NCBI RefSeq assembly: GCF_000711725.1
Contig: NZ_JONP01000024.1
Span: forward strand, 1 to 64,000
From: Roseomonas aerilata DSM 19363
Lineage (GTDB): Bacteria; Pseudomonadota; Alphaproteobacteria; Acetobacterales; Acetobacteraceae
Length of the DNA stretch: 64,000 nt
Direction: 5' to 3'
Shown: positions 8,126 to 15,993 of the stretch, piece after piece
Layout: the number at the start of each line of letters is the position of its first letter
Numbering within the stretch: position 1 is the first letter of the stretch
Translations under genes and position numbers: made by a program
The notes under the pieces: model-generated
The model's input: the letters and a program-made list of their open reading frames with translations, nothing else
Told to the model about the DNA's origin: nothing
The model's database searches: none

Positions 8126-8890
8126 CTATTCCGGTTCCGGCCTTGCGCCAGACGCCTGCCGCATCTCCAGCGCGGTCACCGGGTCGTCGCTGGTGAAGAC
8201 GTCAACGCCGAGGTCGAGCACGCGGCGGATATCCGCGCGCTCCTTCAAGCCCCAGGCGCCAGGGGAGAGGCCGGCGGCGCGCACCTCCTCCAGCACCGCG
8301 GCGTCGAGGATGGAGTGGTGCAGCCCCATGCCCTGGCACTCGCGCCCCCGCGACACGCCGATGGCGCCCTTCACGCCGATGTCGTGCCAGACCGGCAGGG
8401 CGCAGAGCCAGATGGTGGTGCCGGTGAAGCCGGCCTTCCGCACCTCGGTCAGCATCGGGGCCTGGAAGGAGGTGATCACCGTCCCCTCCAGCATTCCCGC
8501 CTCCCCCAGCACTGCCAGCACGCGCGGTGCGATGCCGGGATAGAGCCGGCGGTCGGGATCCGACTTGATCTCCAGCCGGAGCTTGATGGGCGTATCGCGG
8601 AAGATGGCCGCGACCTCCGCGAGGGTAGGGATCGTCTCGCCATGCGCGCCGCGGATGCGAATGGCACGGAGCTCCGCCAGCGTGCGGGCCCGGACGGGAC
8701 CGCGCGCCTCGGTGGTGCGGTCCAGCAGGGGGTCGTGGATGACGACGCAGGCGTCGTCGGACGAGAGATGCACGTCGAACTCCACCTGCTCGACCGCGAG
8801 CTTCGCGGTCTCGCGGAAGGCGGTGGGGCTGTTCTCCGGCCAGGGATAGCTGCCGCCGCGATGGGAGGCGATGAGGGTGCGGTGGGTCAT
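8126..8890 (-). CDS. Glycerophosphodiester phosphodiesterase family protein
   Basis: A 254-residue single-domain TIM-barrel enzyme without signal peptide or membrane segment, so cytoplasmic. The catalytic set is complete: H10-R11-G12 in ASHRGGS, E19-N20 in PENS, E37 and D39 in VEFDVHLS, and H52-D53 in VVIHDPLLDR. The metal-site Glu lies in RLEIKSDP (about residue 107). The family cleaves glycerophosphodiesters to glycerol-3-phosphate and the alcohol, and usually needs a divalent metal. It stands alone: the upstream neighbour is a LysR gene of the same strand 101 bp away that seems to belong to the MmgE/PrpD cassette. A role in phosphate or carbon salvage is possible, but the context does not say. 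Confidence 0.9.
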   Translation of the reverse strand: MTHRTLIASHRGGSYPWPENSPTAFRETAKLAVEQVEFDVHLSSDDACVVIHDPLLDRTTEARGPVRARTLAELRAIRIRGAHGETIPTLAEVAAIFRDTPIKLRLEIKSDPDRRLYPGIAPRVLAVLGEAGMLEGTVITSFQAPMLTEVRKAGFTGTTIWLCALPVWHDIGVKGAIGVSRGRECQGMGLHHSILDAAVLEEVRAAGLSPGAWGLKERADIRRVLDLGVDVFTSDDPVTALEMRQASGARPEPE

Positions 8891-8991
8891 GGGCTCCGTC
8901 AGCGCAGGGTCGGGTCCAGCCGGTCGCGCAGCTAGTCACAGGGGATGGAAGAGAAGAAACCTATCTGAACAAGCGCGGCGGTTCTTTGGGA

Positions 8992-9903
8992 TTAGTCACC
9001 TGCCAAACTCCCATATGCGGCACTCAGATTTGCTGCAACAGCCACCAAGTTCCGAATAGTCTCTGTCCGGCTCTCATCCCGATGAGCTAGCCCGAGCAGC
9101 GCGCTCAGCCCGCTGCTGACCAGCGTCAGGTAGCGGACTGCGTCCGGACGCAGGTGTTGCATGCAGGCAGGGACGACCGCCACTCCCATTCCGGCCGCGA
9201 CGAAGTTGATGGCGGTGGTCAGCTCCGGCGCATGTTGCCCGATGCGGGGCGAGAAGCCGAGGCGCAGGCACTCCGAGAGGACCTGGTCCGATAGGCCGGA
9301 GCCTCCGCGGCGCGGGTAGAGGATGAATGGATCATCCCGCAGCAGTTCCAGTTGCACGATGCGTCGCTTGACCGCCGGGTGCCCGATCGGCACCGCAGCC
9401 ACCATGGGCTCCTTCACCAGCCATCGGACGGACACGGACGTATCCGGGTTAAGGGGAGGGCGCACAAAGGCCGCATCGAGGTCATCGGCTTTGAGCGCGG
9501 CGGCGAGCAGAGCGGTGCGGCGTTCCACAAGGGCGATCTCCACCTCCGGCCAACGCGCCCGGTAGGTTTTCAGTACCTCCGTGACGAAGGGGCTGAACGA
9601 GGCAGAGGCGGTTAAGCCGACACGTAGCTTGCCGATCTCGCCGTGCCCGGCGCGGCGGGCCAGAGCGGTCGCGCGCTCTACACGGTCCAGGATGGCTCGC
9701 GCCTCCCCGATCAGCACGGTACCGGCAGCAGTAAGCTCGATGCGTCGTCCGATCCGGTGGAAGAGCGCGACTCCCAGCTCGGCTTCAAGCGCCTTGATCT
9801 GCTGCGTTAGCGGCGGCTGGGCCATGCCGATGCGGGCCGCGGCGCGGGTGACGCTCAACTCCTCCGCCACTGCGCGGAAGTATCGAAGATGCCGCAGCTC
9901 CAT
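8992..9903 (-). CDS. LysR-type transcriptional regulator of the MmgE/PrpD-Bug cassette
   Basis: Predicted length is 303 residues from the ATG at 9903; longer in-frame starts run into the intergenic region and the divergent gene. The N-terminus MELRHLRYFRAVAEELSVTR with the recognition helix AAARIGMAQPPLTQQIKALE is typical of the BenM/CatR branch of LysR proteins. The effector domain starts with KLRVGLTASASFSPFV and is complete. The gene is transcribed away from an MmgE/PrpD gene starting at 10010. The 106-bp spacer holds a dyad at 9968-9994, the usual geometry for LysR activation of the divergent operon by an inducer derived from its substrate. Confidence 0.9.
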   Translation of the reverse strand: MELRHLRYFRAVAEELSVTRAAARIGMAQPPLTQQIKALEAELGVALFHRIGRRIELTAAGTVLIGEARAILDRVERATALARRAGHGEIGKLRVGLTASASFSPFVTEVLKTYRARWPEVEIALVERRTALLAAALKADDLDAAFVRPPLNPDTSVSVRWLVKEPMVAAVPIGHPAVKRRIVQLELLRDDPFILYPRRGGSGLSDQVLSECLRLGFSPRIGQHAPELTTAINFVAAGMGVAVVPACMQHLRPDAVRYLTLVSSGLSALLGLAHRDESRTETIRNLVAVAANLSAAYGSLAGD

Positions 9904-9967
9904 CCCATACTTTGCGCATATGGATAGTGCTCCAGCAATATATTGGACCGCGCATAGTCGTGTTCCT

Positions 9968-9994
9968 AGCGTACGTCGCATTGGCAGGTACGCT
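9968..9994. promoter_or_regulatory. Candidate LysR binding dyad between divergent genes
   Basis: AGCGTAC (9968-9974) and its exact reverse complement GTACGCT (9988-9994) are separated by 13 bp, in the spacer between the LysR start (9903) and the MmgE/PrpD start (10010). A direct repeat GCGCATA also occurs at 9914-9920 and 9950-9956. Position and form suit a LysR activation or recognition site, but the 16-bp distance from the dyad to the start codon is short for an activator site, so the assignment is tentative. Confidence 0.35.
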
Positions 9995-10009
9995 GAGGAA
10001 ACAACGCCC

Positions 10010-11437
10010 ATGAGCGGAGAAACGCCCCTCCTTCTCGAGCACGCCACGCGCGACCTCGCGCGTTTCGCTGCCGGGCTGCGCTACAAGGATCTGCCGCCGG
10101 AGGTGGTGGAGCATGCCAAATTGTGCCTGCTCGACGGCGTCGGCGTCTGCCTTCAGGGAGCGCTGCTTTCCTGGACGCGGATCCTGCAGGAGGTGGTGGA
10201 GACTGAGGGTGGAACGCCTGTTGCCTCGCTGTGGGGAACCGGGCTGCGAAGCTCGATGAGCCAAGCGGTGCTGGTGAACAGCACAGCCGGGCACGGCTTT
10301 GAGATGGACGACATCCACAAGGAGTCCATCCTTCACCCAAATTCGCTAACTACGCCGATTGCGCTTGGCTGGGCTGAGGCGGAGGGTGAGGTCAGCGGGC
10401 AGGATCTGCTCACCGCCATAGTCGCTGGCTACGAGGTCGGCACCCGCGTGGGCAACGCGGCCACGATGGCGTTGTTCCTTGACGGCTTTCATCCGCAGGG
10501 CACCAGCGGGACCTTTGTGGCCGCGGCCACGGCCGGGCGGCTGCGCGGGTTGGATGCTGTGCAGATGCAGCATGCCTTCGGCATCGCGGGCTCCATGGCG
10601 TCTGGCTTGATGGCGGCGCAGGAGGGCGCGATGGTGAAGCGTCTCCATGCTGGACGGGCCGCCCAGGCCGGCGTGCTCGCCGCTTCGCTGGCCGCGCGGG
10701 GCTTCACGGGGATCACCGAGATCCTGGAGGCAGGCTATGGTGGCTATCTCAGCTCTTTCTCCAGCCGACCTGTGCCGGAGAAGCTGACCGCCGACCTCGG
10801 TGAGACCTGGGAGACGCTCAATGTCGGGTTCAAAATGTATCCGACCGTCACCAGCATCCACACCGCGCTGGATGCGCTGCGGCACCTGATATCGATCCAC
10901 CGCCTCACCCACCAGGATATCGCGCTGGTGGAGGTGGGTATGGGGCGCATGACCTACGTGCATACGGCCTGGCCGTATCGTCCGGCCGGCATCACGGCGG
11001 CGCAGATGAACCTCTCCTTCGGCCTGGCCGTGACCGCACTGAGCGGCACCGTCACCGCGGCGGACTTCACCGAAGAGCGCCTGCGAGACCCGCAGGTGCT
11101 GGACTTCATCTCCCGGGTAAAGGCGCATGAGGATGCGGAAATAGAGGCTCTGGGCGCCCCATTCCGCCACGCCTGTCGCATGAGCATAACCTTACGCGAC
11201 GGCACGGTCCTTCGTCATGAGGAGCTGAACCGCCGAGGCAGCCCGGAAAACCCGGTAAGCTTCGCCGCGGTCGAGGCGAAATTCCGCGGCAATGTGGCCG
11301 GCCTTCTTTCAGACGCTGAGGCCGCCCTCGTCGGCAGGCAGGTCGATGAGTTTGAAGCGCTGACAGACTTCGGGGAGCTGCTGTCCGTGCTCTCGGCCGA
11401 CCGACGCTCGGCCGTGCGCGGGGAGGAGCGGCGCTGA
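10010..11437 (+). CDS. MmgE/PrpD family protein
   Basis: A 475-residue member of the 2-methylcitrate dehydratase/iminodisuccinate epimerase fold. The start MSGETPLLLEHATRDL at 10010 is preferred; the open frame upstream only mirrors the LysR gene. Family features are the helical N-terminal domain with LLDGVGVCLQGAL (about residues 39-51), the FEMDDIHKESILHPNS active-site loop (about residues 101-116), and the GTSGTFVAAATAGRL segment. Family members dehydrate or isomerise tricarboxylic and aminodicarboxylic acids, and cis-aconitate decarboxylase also belongs here; the exact reaction cannot be read from sequence. The next gene, a Bug receptor, overlaps by one base, so both are expressed together under the divergent LysR. 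Confidence 0.9.
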   Translation: MSGETPLLLEHATRDLARFAAGLRYKDLPPEVVEHAKLCLLDGVGVCLQGALLSWTRILQEVVETEGGTPVASLWGTGLRSSMSQAVLVNSTAGHGFEMDDIHKESILHPNSLTTPIALGWAEAEGEVSGQDLLTAIVAGYEVGTRVGNAATMALFLDGFHPQGTSGTFVAAATAGRLRGLDAVQMQHAFGIAGSMASGLMAAQEGAMVKRLHAGRAAQAGVLAASLAARGFTGITEILEAGYGGYLSSFSSRPVPEKLTADLGETWETLNVGFKMYPTVTSIHTALDALRHLISIHRLTHQDIALVEVGMGRMTYVHTAWPYRPAGITAAQMNLSFGLAVTALSGTVTAADFTEERLRDPQVLDFISRVKAHEDAEIEALGAPFRHACRMSITLRDGTVLRHEELNRRGSPENPVSFAAVEAKFRGNVAGLLSDAEAALVGRQVDEFEALTDFGELLSVLSADRRSAVRGEERR

Positions 11438-12408
11438 TGTCCATAACCCGTCGTCACCTGCTTCACGGCACGGCCGGGCTGCCGATGCTGACGCATGCCG
11501 CTGGCGCGCAGTCACAAGCCGTGACCATGGTCGTGCCCTACGCGCCGGGGGGCGGCACCGATATCGTTGGCCGGAGCTTCGCGCAGCTCCTCTCGCGTGA
11601 GCTCGACCGCACCGTGGTGGTGGAGAACCGCAGCGGTGCGGCCGGGCATATCGGCACCACCTCGGTTGCGCGGGCACGGGCGGACGGCAACACGCTGCTC
11701 TACGCCGTCAGCACGCATATTGTGGTGAATCCACATCTGCAGCGCGGGGCCGGCACGGAGCTCGTGGCCACACTGATGCCCGTCGTGCAGGCGACATCCT
11801 ACCAGTACGTGCTGGCAGTGGATCCCGATCTCGGCGTGTCGAGCGTGCAGGAGCTGATCGCGCTCGCCCGCTCCAGGGGAAGCAGCGTCCTTGCCTACTC
11901 CTCGGCCGGTGTCGGCAGCAACAATCACCTGGCCGCGGTGGTATTCTGTGACGCAGCCGGCATACAGATGGAGCACGTCCCCTATCGTGGCAGCCTGCCG
12001 GCGCTGCTGGATGTGGTGGCGCATCGGGTGGCGCTGATCTTCAGCTCGCCGGCGCCGGTCATCCCACTGGCCCGTGAAGGCAAGCTGCGCGCCCTCGCCG
12101 TGACGGGGGATCACCGCATGGAGGCCCTGCCGGAGGTGCCGACGCTCTCGGAGGCCGGCCTGCCTGGCGTAACCATCACCGGTTGGCACGCCGTCTTTGC
12201 GCCCGCCGGCACCCCTGCGAATCTGCTGACCCAGTACGAGACGGCCGCGCGACGTGCCGTGGCGACGGATGAGTTCCGGCGGCGCATCACATTGGAGGGG
12301 ATGGAGCCGCCTCCTGATCGGCCTCCCGCAGCCTTCGCGGCCTCCATTCGGGAGGAGACGGCCTATTGGGGGCGCAAGCTGGGCGAGATGGGCATCCGCA
12401 TGGAGTAG
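11437..12408 (+). CDS. Bug/TctC-family receptor following MmgE/PrpD
   Basis: Predicted length is 323 residues. The ATG shares its A with the TGA of the MmgE/PrpD gene, so expression is coupled. The N-terminus MSITRRHLLHGTAGLPML is a twin-arginine-like signal (T-R-R-H-L-L) with cleavage near AAGAQSQ (about residue 25). The ligand loop VPYAPGGGTDIVGRSF keeps the family Asp; the second hallmark VPYRGSLPALLDVV has Ser where Gly-Ala is usual, which may alter ligand size. A hairpin at 12426-12456 follows the gene. Confidence 0.92.
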   Translation: MSITRRHLLHGTAGLPMLTHAAGAQSQAVTMVVPYAPGGGTDIVGRSFAQLLSRELDRTVVVENRSGAAGHIGTTSVARARADGNTLLYAVSTHIVVNPHLQRGAGTELVATLMPVVQATSYQYVLAVDPDLGVSSVQELIALARSRGSSVLAYSSAGVGSNNHLAAVVFCDAAGIQMEHVPYRGSLPALLDVVAHRVALIFSSPAPVIPLAREGKLRALAVTGDHRMEALPEVPTLSEAGLPGVTITGWHAVFAPAGTPANLLTQYETAARRAVATDEFRRRITLEGMEPPPDRPPAAFAASIREETAYWGRKLGEMGIRME

Positions 12409-12425
12409 TTCCTTGGGCCGGCGAT

Positions 12426-12456
12426 CCACGGTTGGTGCTTCCCAAGCCCACCGTGG
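12426..12456 (+). terminator. Stem-loop after MmgE/PrpD-Bug operon
   Basis: CCACGGT (12426-12432) and ACCGTGG (12450-12456) are exact complements and the stem extends inward with one mismatch. It lies 17 bp after the Bug stop. There is no U-run after it, so it may be a weak or Rho-assisted terminator or a 3' stabiliser. Confidence 0.35.
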
Positions 12457-12564
12457 GATAACGCGCCCGTCTCCATGGGCACTGCCGGTCGACCCTAGCT
12501 TTTGCCAGGCGTAGCCTGCCACGCGCACCTTGTGTCAGCGCAGCCGTCATTATGGAGGAACGCC

Positions 12565-13620
12565 ATGGAGTATCGCAATCTCGGCCGTAGTGGATTGAGA
12601 GTCTCGCCACTCTGTCTGGGTACCATGATGTTCGGCGGCGCAACCGACGAGGCGACCTCGGCGCGCATTATCGACAGCGCCCGCGAGCGCGGAATCAACT
12701 TCATCGATACGGCGAACGCCTACAATGCCGGCCGCTCCGAAGAGGTGGTCGGCCGGGCCATCCGCGCTCGGCGTTCGGAATGGGTGCTGGCGACGAAGCT
12801 GGCCAATGCGGTGGGCCCAGGGCCGAATGACCGCGGCCTATCCCGGCGGCATTGTCAAATGGCGGTCGACGACAGCCTGCGTCGCATCGGCACTGATACG
12901 ATCGACATACTGTACCTTCACAAGGAAGATCATGCGACGCCACTGGCTGAAACTGTCGGAGCTATCGCCGATCTCGTCCGGGCCGGAAAGATCCGCCACT
13001 TCGGCGTTTCAAATCACCGGGGATGGCGAATCGCCGAACTTTGCCGCCTCTGTGATGCGGCAGGGATCGGCCGCCCCGTGGTCAGCCAGCCGCTTTACAA
13101 CGCGCTCAATCGCATGGTGGAGGTCGAGCACCTGCCCGCCTGCGAGTATTTTGGCCTTGGCGTCGTTCCTTACAGCCCGCTCGCGCGCGGCGTGCTGACG
13201 GGCAAGTACGCGACCCAAGGTCCGCCGCCGGATGACTCCCGCGCCGGGCGGGCGGACCCGCGGATGCTCGAGACGGAGTGGCGACCTGAGAGCCTGACCA
13301 TCGCGCAGCATCTTCGAGAGCATGCGGAAGCGCGTGGTATTACGGCCGGGCAGTTCGCCGTCGCCTGGGTGCTGAACAACGGGATTGTCACCGCATCAGT
13401 GACCGGACCGCGCACGGAGGCGCAGTGGGAGGACTATCTGGGCGCCCTGGCCTATCGCTTCACCGACGAGGACGAAGCGCTGGTGGACAGGTTGGTTCCG
13501 GCCGGTCACCCCTCCACTCCCGGCTACAACGATCCGGCCTATCCACTAGAAGGTCGCATCCCACCGGCAAGCGGCGCTTCCGTCAGGCGCGCCCCACGTC
13601 TCCAGCGTATCGGGCTCTGA
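12565..13620 (+). CDS. Aldo/keto reductase
   Basis: A 351-residue NADPH-dependent oxidoreductase of the AKR superfamily. The start at 12565 has GGAGG 8 bp upstream. The catalytic tetrad is complete: D48 and Y53 in FIDTANAYN, K78 in LATKLAN and H119 in YLHKEDH. The cofactor end shows SPLARGVLTGKY. The C-terminal tail with many Pro/Gly/Arg residues is longer than in most AKRs. It is most like the YghZ/Tas-type beta-subunit-like branch rather than aldose reductases. It is monocistronic on the plus strand, 156 bp after the Bug gene and separated from it by the putative terminator, so functional linkage with the MmgE cassette is only suggested by orientation. Confidence 0.9.
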   Translation: MEYRNLGRSGLRVSPLCLGTMMFGGATDEATSARIIDSARERGINFIDTANAYNAGRSEEVVGRAIRARRSEWVLATKLANAVGPGPNDRGLSRRHCQMAVDDSLRRIGTDTIDILYLHKEDHATPLAETVGAIADLVRAGKIRHFGVSNHRGWRIAELCRLCDAAGIGRPVVSQPLYNALNRMVEVEHLPACEYFGLGVVPYSPLARGVLTGKYATQGPPPDDSRAGRADPRMLETEWRPESLTIAQHLREHAEARGITAGQFAVAWVLNNGIVTASVTGPRTEAQWEDYLGALAYRFTDEDEALVDRLVPAGHPSTPGYNDPAYPLEGRIPPASGASVRRAPRLQRIGL

Positions 13621-13638
13621 GCGGCGCGGTGGTAGCGA

Positions 13639-14082
13639 TCACTCGTTTGCTAACTGCGGCATTTCCTCGGGGATCACGCTCCTCACGACACTGACGTCGA
13701 GTGTCCCTTCGTCGCGGTGGCGGATGGGTCTGTAGCGTTCGGCCCGCGTCTGCATCCGCGCCACCGTGCCCCGGTATGCGGCCTAGGACGGAGCACCGGG
13801 CTCGCTGATAGCGGTATTGTCTTGGAAGGTGCCCGATGAATCGACGAGCCCTTCCGCGCGACCGACATCACGCTCGATGCGCTCAGCCAAGCGCATAACC
13901 GACTCTTCATCGCGGACATCCGCCTCGAAGGCGTGCCCTTCCACCTCCTTAGCCGCCGCCGCTTGGCCGTCGCGATCCACCACGACGACGCACCATCCTT
14001 GTCGCTTCATGACGCGGCAGCACGCTGCGCCGATGCCGTTTCCGCCGCCCACGACGACGCCGATGGCAGGATCTGCTCGCAA
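13639..14082 (-). pseudogene. Broken short-chain dehydrogenase/reductase gene
   Basis: From about 14082 on the minus strand the frame shows the Rossmann start of an SDR: IGVVVGGGNGIGAACCRVM, then VVVVDRDGQAA and FEADVRDEESVMRLAERIE. After roughly 88 residues the similarity ends (GLVDSSGTFQDNTAI). The same frame then meets an in-frame TAG at 13783-13785 and continues for 47 more codons with protein-like composition (VARMQTRAERYRPIRHRDE, ending VIPEEMPQLANE) to a TGA at 13639. No ATG precedes the fragment; the first start-like codon is TTG. The catalytic Ser-Tyr-Lys of SDRs is absent. I read this as an SDR 5' part joined by deletion to the 3' end of an unrelated, unidentified gene, plus a nonsense mutation. 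Confidence 0.6.
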
Positions 14083-14209
14083 GGCTCTTCAACCATCTGT
14101 GTTCATGACAGCCCCTTGGTCCGCTTCGCATCAGGTCCTGTCGTATGGGCGGCCGAAGCGTGGGGCTGAGCACGTCGCGCCAGCCTCTCGGGAGCGTGCG
14201 ATCCGGGGT

Positions 14210-14839
14210 TCAGCCCGGCTTTGATTTCCGCTGGCCGCCTACCCCGAAAGCGGTGAAGGCGGCGTCCACGATGCGGTCGATGAAGGCGTCCGTCACCGGC
14301 TCGCCGGATACCACCTTGCGATAGTAGAGCGGGCCGTAAATCGCATCGAGGAAGAGGTCGGGGTCCGTCCCCGCGGCGATCTCGCCGGCCTCGATTGCTT
14401 GCTGCGCTAGCATCCGCGTCTGCTCACGCCGTGGTCGGGCAATCTGCTCCGAATAGGCCTGCGCCAGCACCGGATCGGTCTGCTTGGCGCCAACCAGCGC
14501 CAGAATGGCGTGCCCCTGTGAACTGTTCAGGAGGCGGATGGTCGCTTTGAGCTGCCGCTGAAACCGTTCCCTGTAGCTGCCGGCCTTAGACGTGTCCGCG
14601 ATCGGTGTCATCCGCGCCGAGACGCAGTCCAGCGCGACGGCCGCCCGGTTCGGCCACCACCGGTAGAGGGTCGTCTTCGCGACGCCGGCCCGTGCCGCGA
14701 CCGCCTCCATTGTAACGGCCTGGAACCCTCCCTCGGAGAGCAGCTCCTCGGTCGCGGCCAGGATCTTCTCCCGCGCTTCCGTGCTGCGGGGCCGGCCGCG
14801 GCGTAGCGTGGCGGCCGGCGCTCCGTCCTCAACCGACAT
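14210..14839 (-). CDS. TetR/AcrR-family transcriptional regulator
   Basis: A 209-residue repressor. The start MSVEDGAPAATLRRGRPRST at 14839 is preferred over a longer frame because of the AGAGG upstream and the normal family length. The RRGRPRS basic arm is followed by the helix-turn-helix (QAVTMEAVAARAGVAKTTLY, about residues 42-61). The C-terminal ligand domain is of the common AcrR type and ends DAFIDRIVDAAFTAFG. It lies downstream of, and in the same direction as, the five-gene PrpF-to-Bug operon (70 bp after the Bug gene), so it could be the last gene of that transcription unit and act back on it. Confidence 0.88.
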   Translation of the reverse strand: MSVEDGAPAATLRRGRPRSTEAREKILAATEELLSEGGFQAVTMEAVAARAGVAKTTLYRWWPNRAAVALDCVSARMTPIADTSKAGSYRERFQRQLKATIRLLNSSQGHAILALVGAKQTDPVLAQAYSEQIARPRREQTRMLAQQAIEAGEIAAGTDPDLFLDAIYGPLYYRKVVSGEPVTDAFIDRIVDAAFTAFGVGGQRKSKPG

Positions 14840-14908
14840 GAAGGAACCTCTGCAAACCGGGTTCCTCTTGGCGGAAAGGTCCATGGGGTTCAAGTCACGC
14901 GGGCCCGT

Positions 14909-15940
14909 CTATTCCAGCCGTGCCCCGGACACCCGGACAAGCTCCTGCCAGGCTGGAGTTTCCGCCTCGATGTAGCGGGTGAAGGCAGCAGGGGATGCGT
15001 CAGTGACAGGCATGAAGCCAAGAGGCCGCAGGCGTTCCCTGTAATCCGGCTGCTGTGCAGCCTGCACTGTCGCACCGTGCAGCTGCCCGACGACTTCAGG
15101 GCTGAGCCCGGCCGGGCCGTCGATGGAGTACCAAAACTCCATGTCCATTCCTGAACCTGGCAACAGCTCTGCCATGCCGGGAACGGCTTCGAGGCCGGGT
15201 ACGTAGTCCACCCGCTTCGCGCTTCCAACTGCCAGCGCACGCAGCCGCCCCTCTCGCACATGGGGGATGATGGCAGGGATACCGTCGAAGATCATGTCCG
15301 CCGAGCCTGCCAGCAGGTCGTTCAGCGCGGGCGCCAATCCGCGATAAGGAACATGGGTGATCTGCACGCCCGCGGACTGCATGAGCTTCGCCAGGGAAAG
15401 ATGGCTGATCGTCCCCTGTCCCGAAGAGGCCATCGTGAGCTTGCCCGGGCTCTCCTTTGCGGCAGAGATAAATTCCGCGAAGTTTCGCCAGGGCGAGTTG
15501 GCGTTGACGGTGAGCAGCGTCGTGCCGATCGACACGCGGCTCAGATGCGTGAAGTCCTTCATAGGATCAAAGGGAATGCGCCCGGCATAAAGGTCCTTGT
15601 TCGCGCAGAAGATTGTCGCCCCGCCGAGGAAGAGCGTATAGCCATCGGGCGCCGAGCGGGCGACCACCTCAGCCGCGATGTTGCCGCCAGCGCCACCGCG
15701 GTTCTCAATCACCACGGACTGACCGAGGATGGCCGACATCCGCTCGCCAATCAGCCGCGCCGTAATGTCAGCGGCGCCCCCCGGCGTGAAGGGCACCACT
15801 AGCCGGATGGAGCGCGTGGGGAATCCCTGTGCCCGGGCCGGCCGGAGCAGCGCGGGGGTGGCGAGTGCCCCGAGGAGCAGCCCGCGGCGCCTGACGCGGG
15901 CCATTTCCGCTCGCGCTCGGACAGTTACCTCGTCGCTCAT
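14909..15940 (-). CDS. Bug/TctC-family receptor of the PrpF-OYE-PrpD operon
   Basis: Predicted length is 343 residues. The signal region is unusually long (MSDEVTVRARAEMARVRRRGLLLGALATPALL), and an alternative ATG within it would give a 331-residue product starting MARVRRRG. Cleavage is likely at RPARAQGFP. The ligand loop reads VPFTPGGAADITARLI and the second hallmark is VPYRGLAPALNDLL. It is the fifth gene of the minus-strand operon that starts at 21440, with 53 bp to the MmgE/PrpD gene upstream, which carries its own ribosome site. Confidence 0.92.
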   Translation of the reverse strand: MSDEVTVRARAEMARVRRRGLLLGALATPALLRPARAQGFPTRSIRLVVPFTPGGAADITARLIGERMSAILGQSVVIENRGGAGGNIAAEVVARSAPDGYTLFLGGATIFCANKDLYAGRIPFDPMKDFTHLSRVSIGTTLLTVNANSPWRNFAEFISAAKESPGKLTMASSGQGTISHLSLAKLMQSAGVQITHVPYRGLAPALNDLLAGSADMIFDGIPAIIPHVREGRLRALAVGSAKRVDYVPGLEAVPGMAELLPGSGMDMEFWYSIDGPAGLSPEVVGQLHGATVQAAQQPDYRERLRPLGFMPVTDASPAAFTRYIEAETPAWQELVRVSGARLE

Positions 15941-15993
15941 CTGCTTCTCTCCCTTCTATTCTTCTTGGATCTCGTTCTTTGCGGGTCAGCCCT

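Noticed and set aside
9581-10009. N-terminal extension of the MmgE/PrpD protein
   Set aside because: Antisense to the LysR gene; the family N-terminus begins at 10010.
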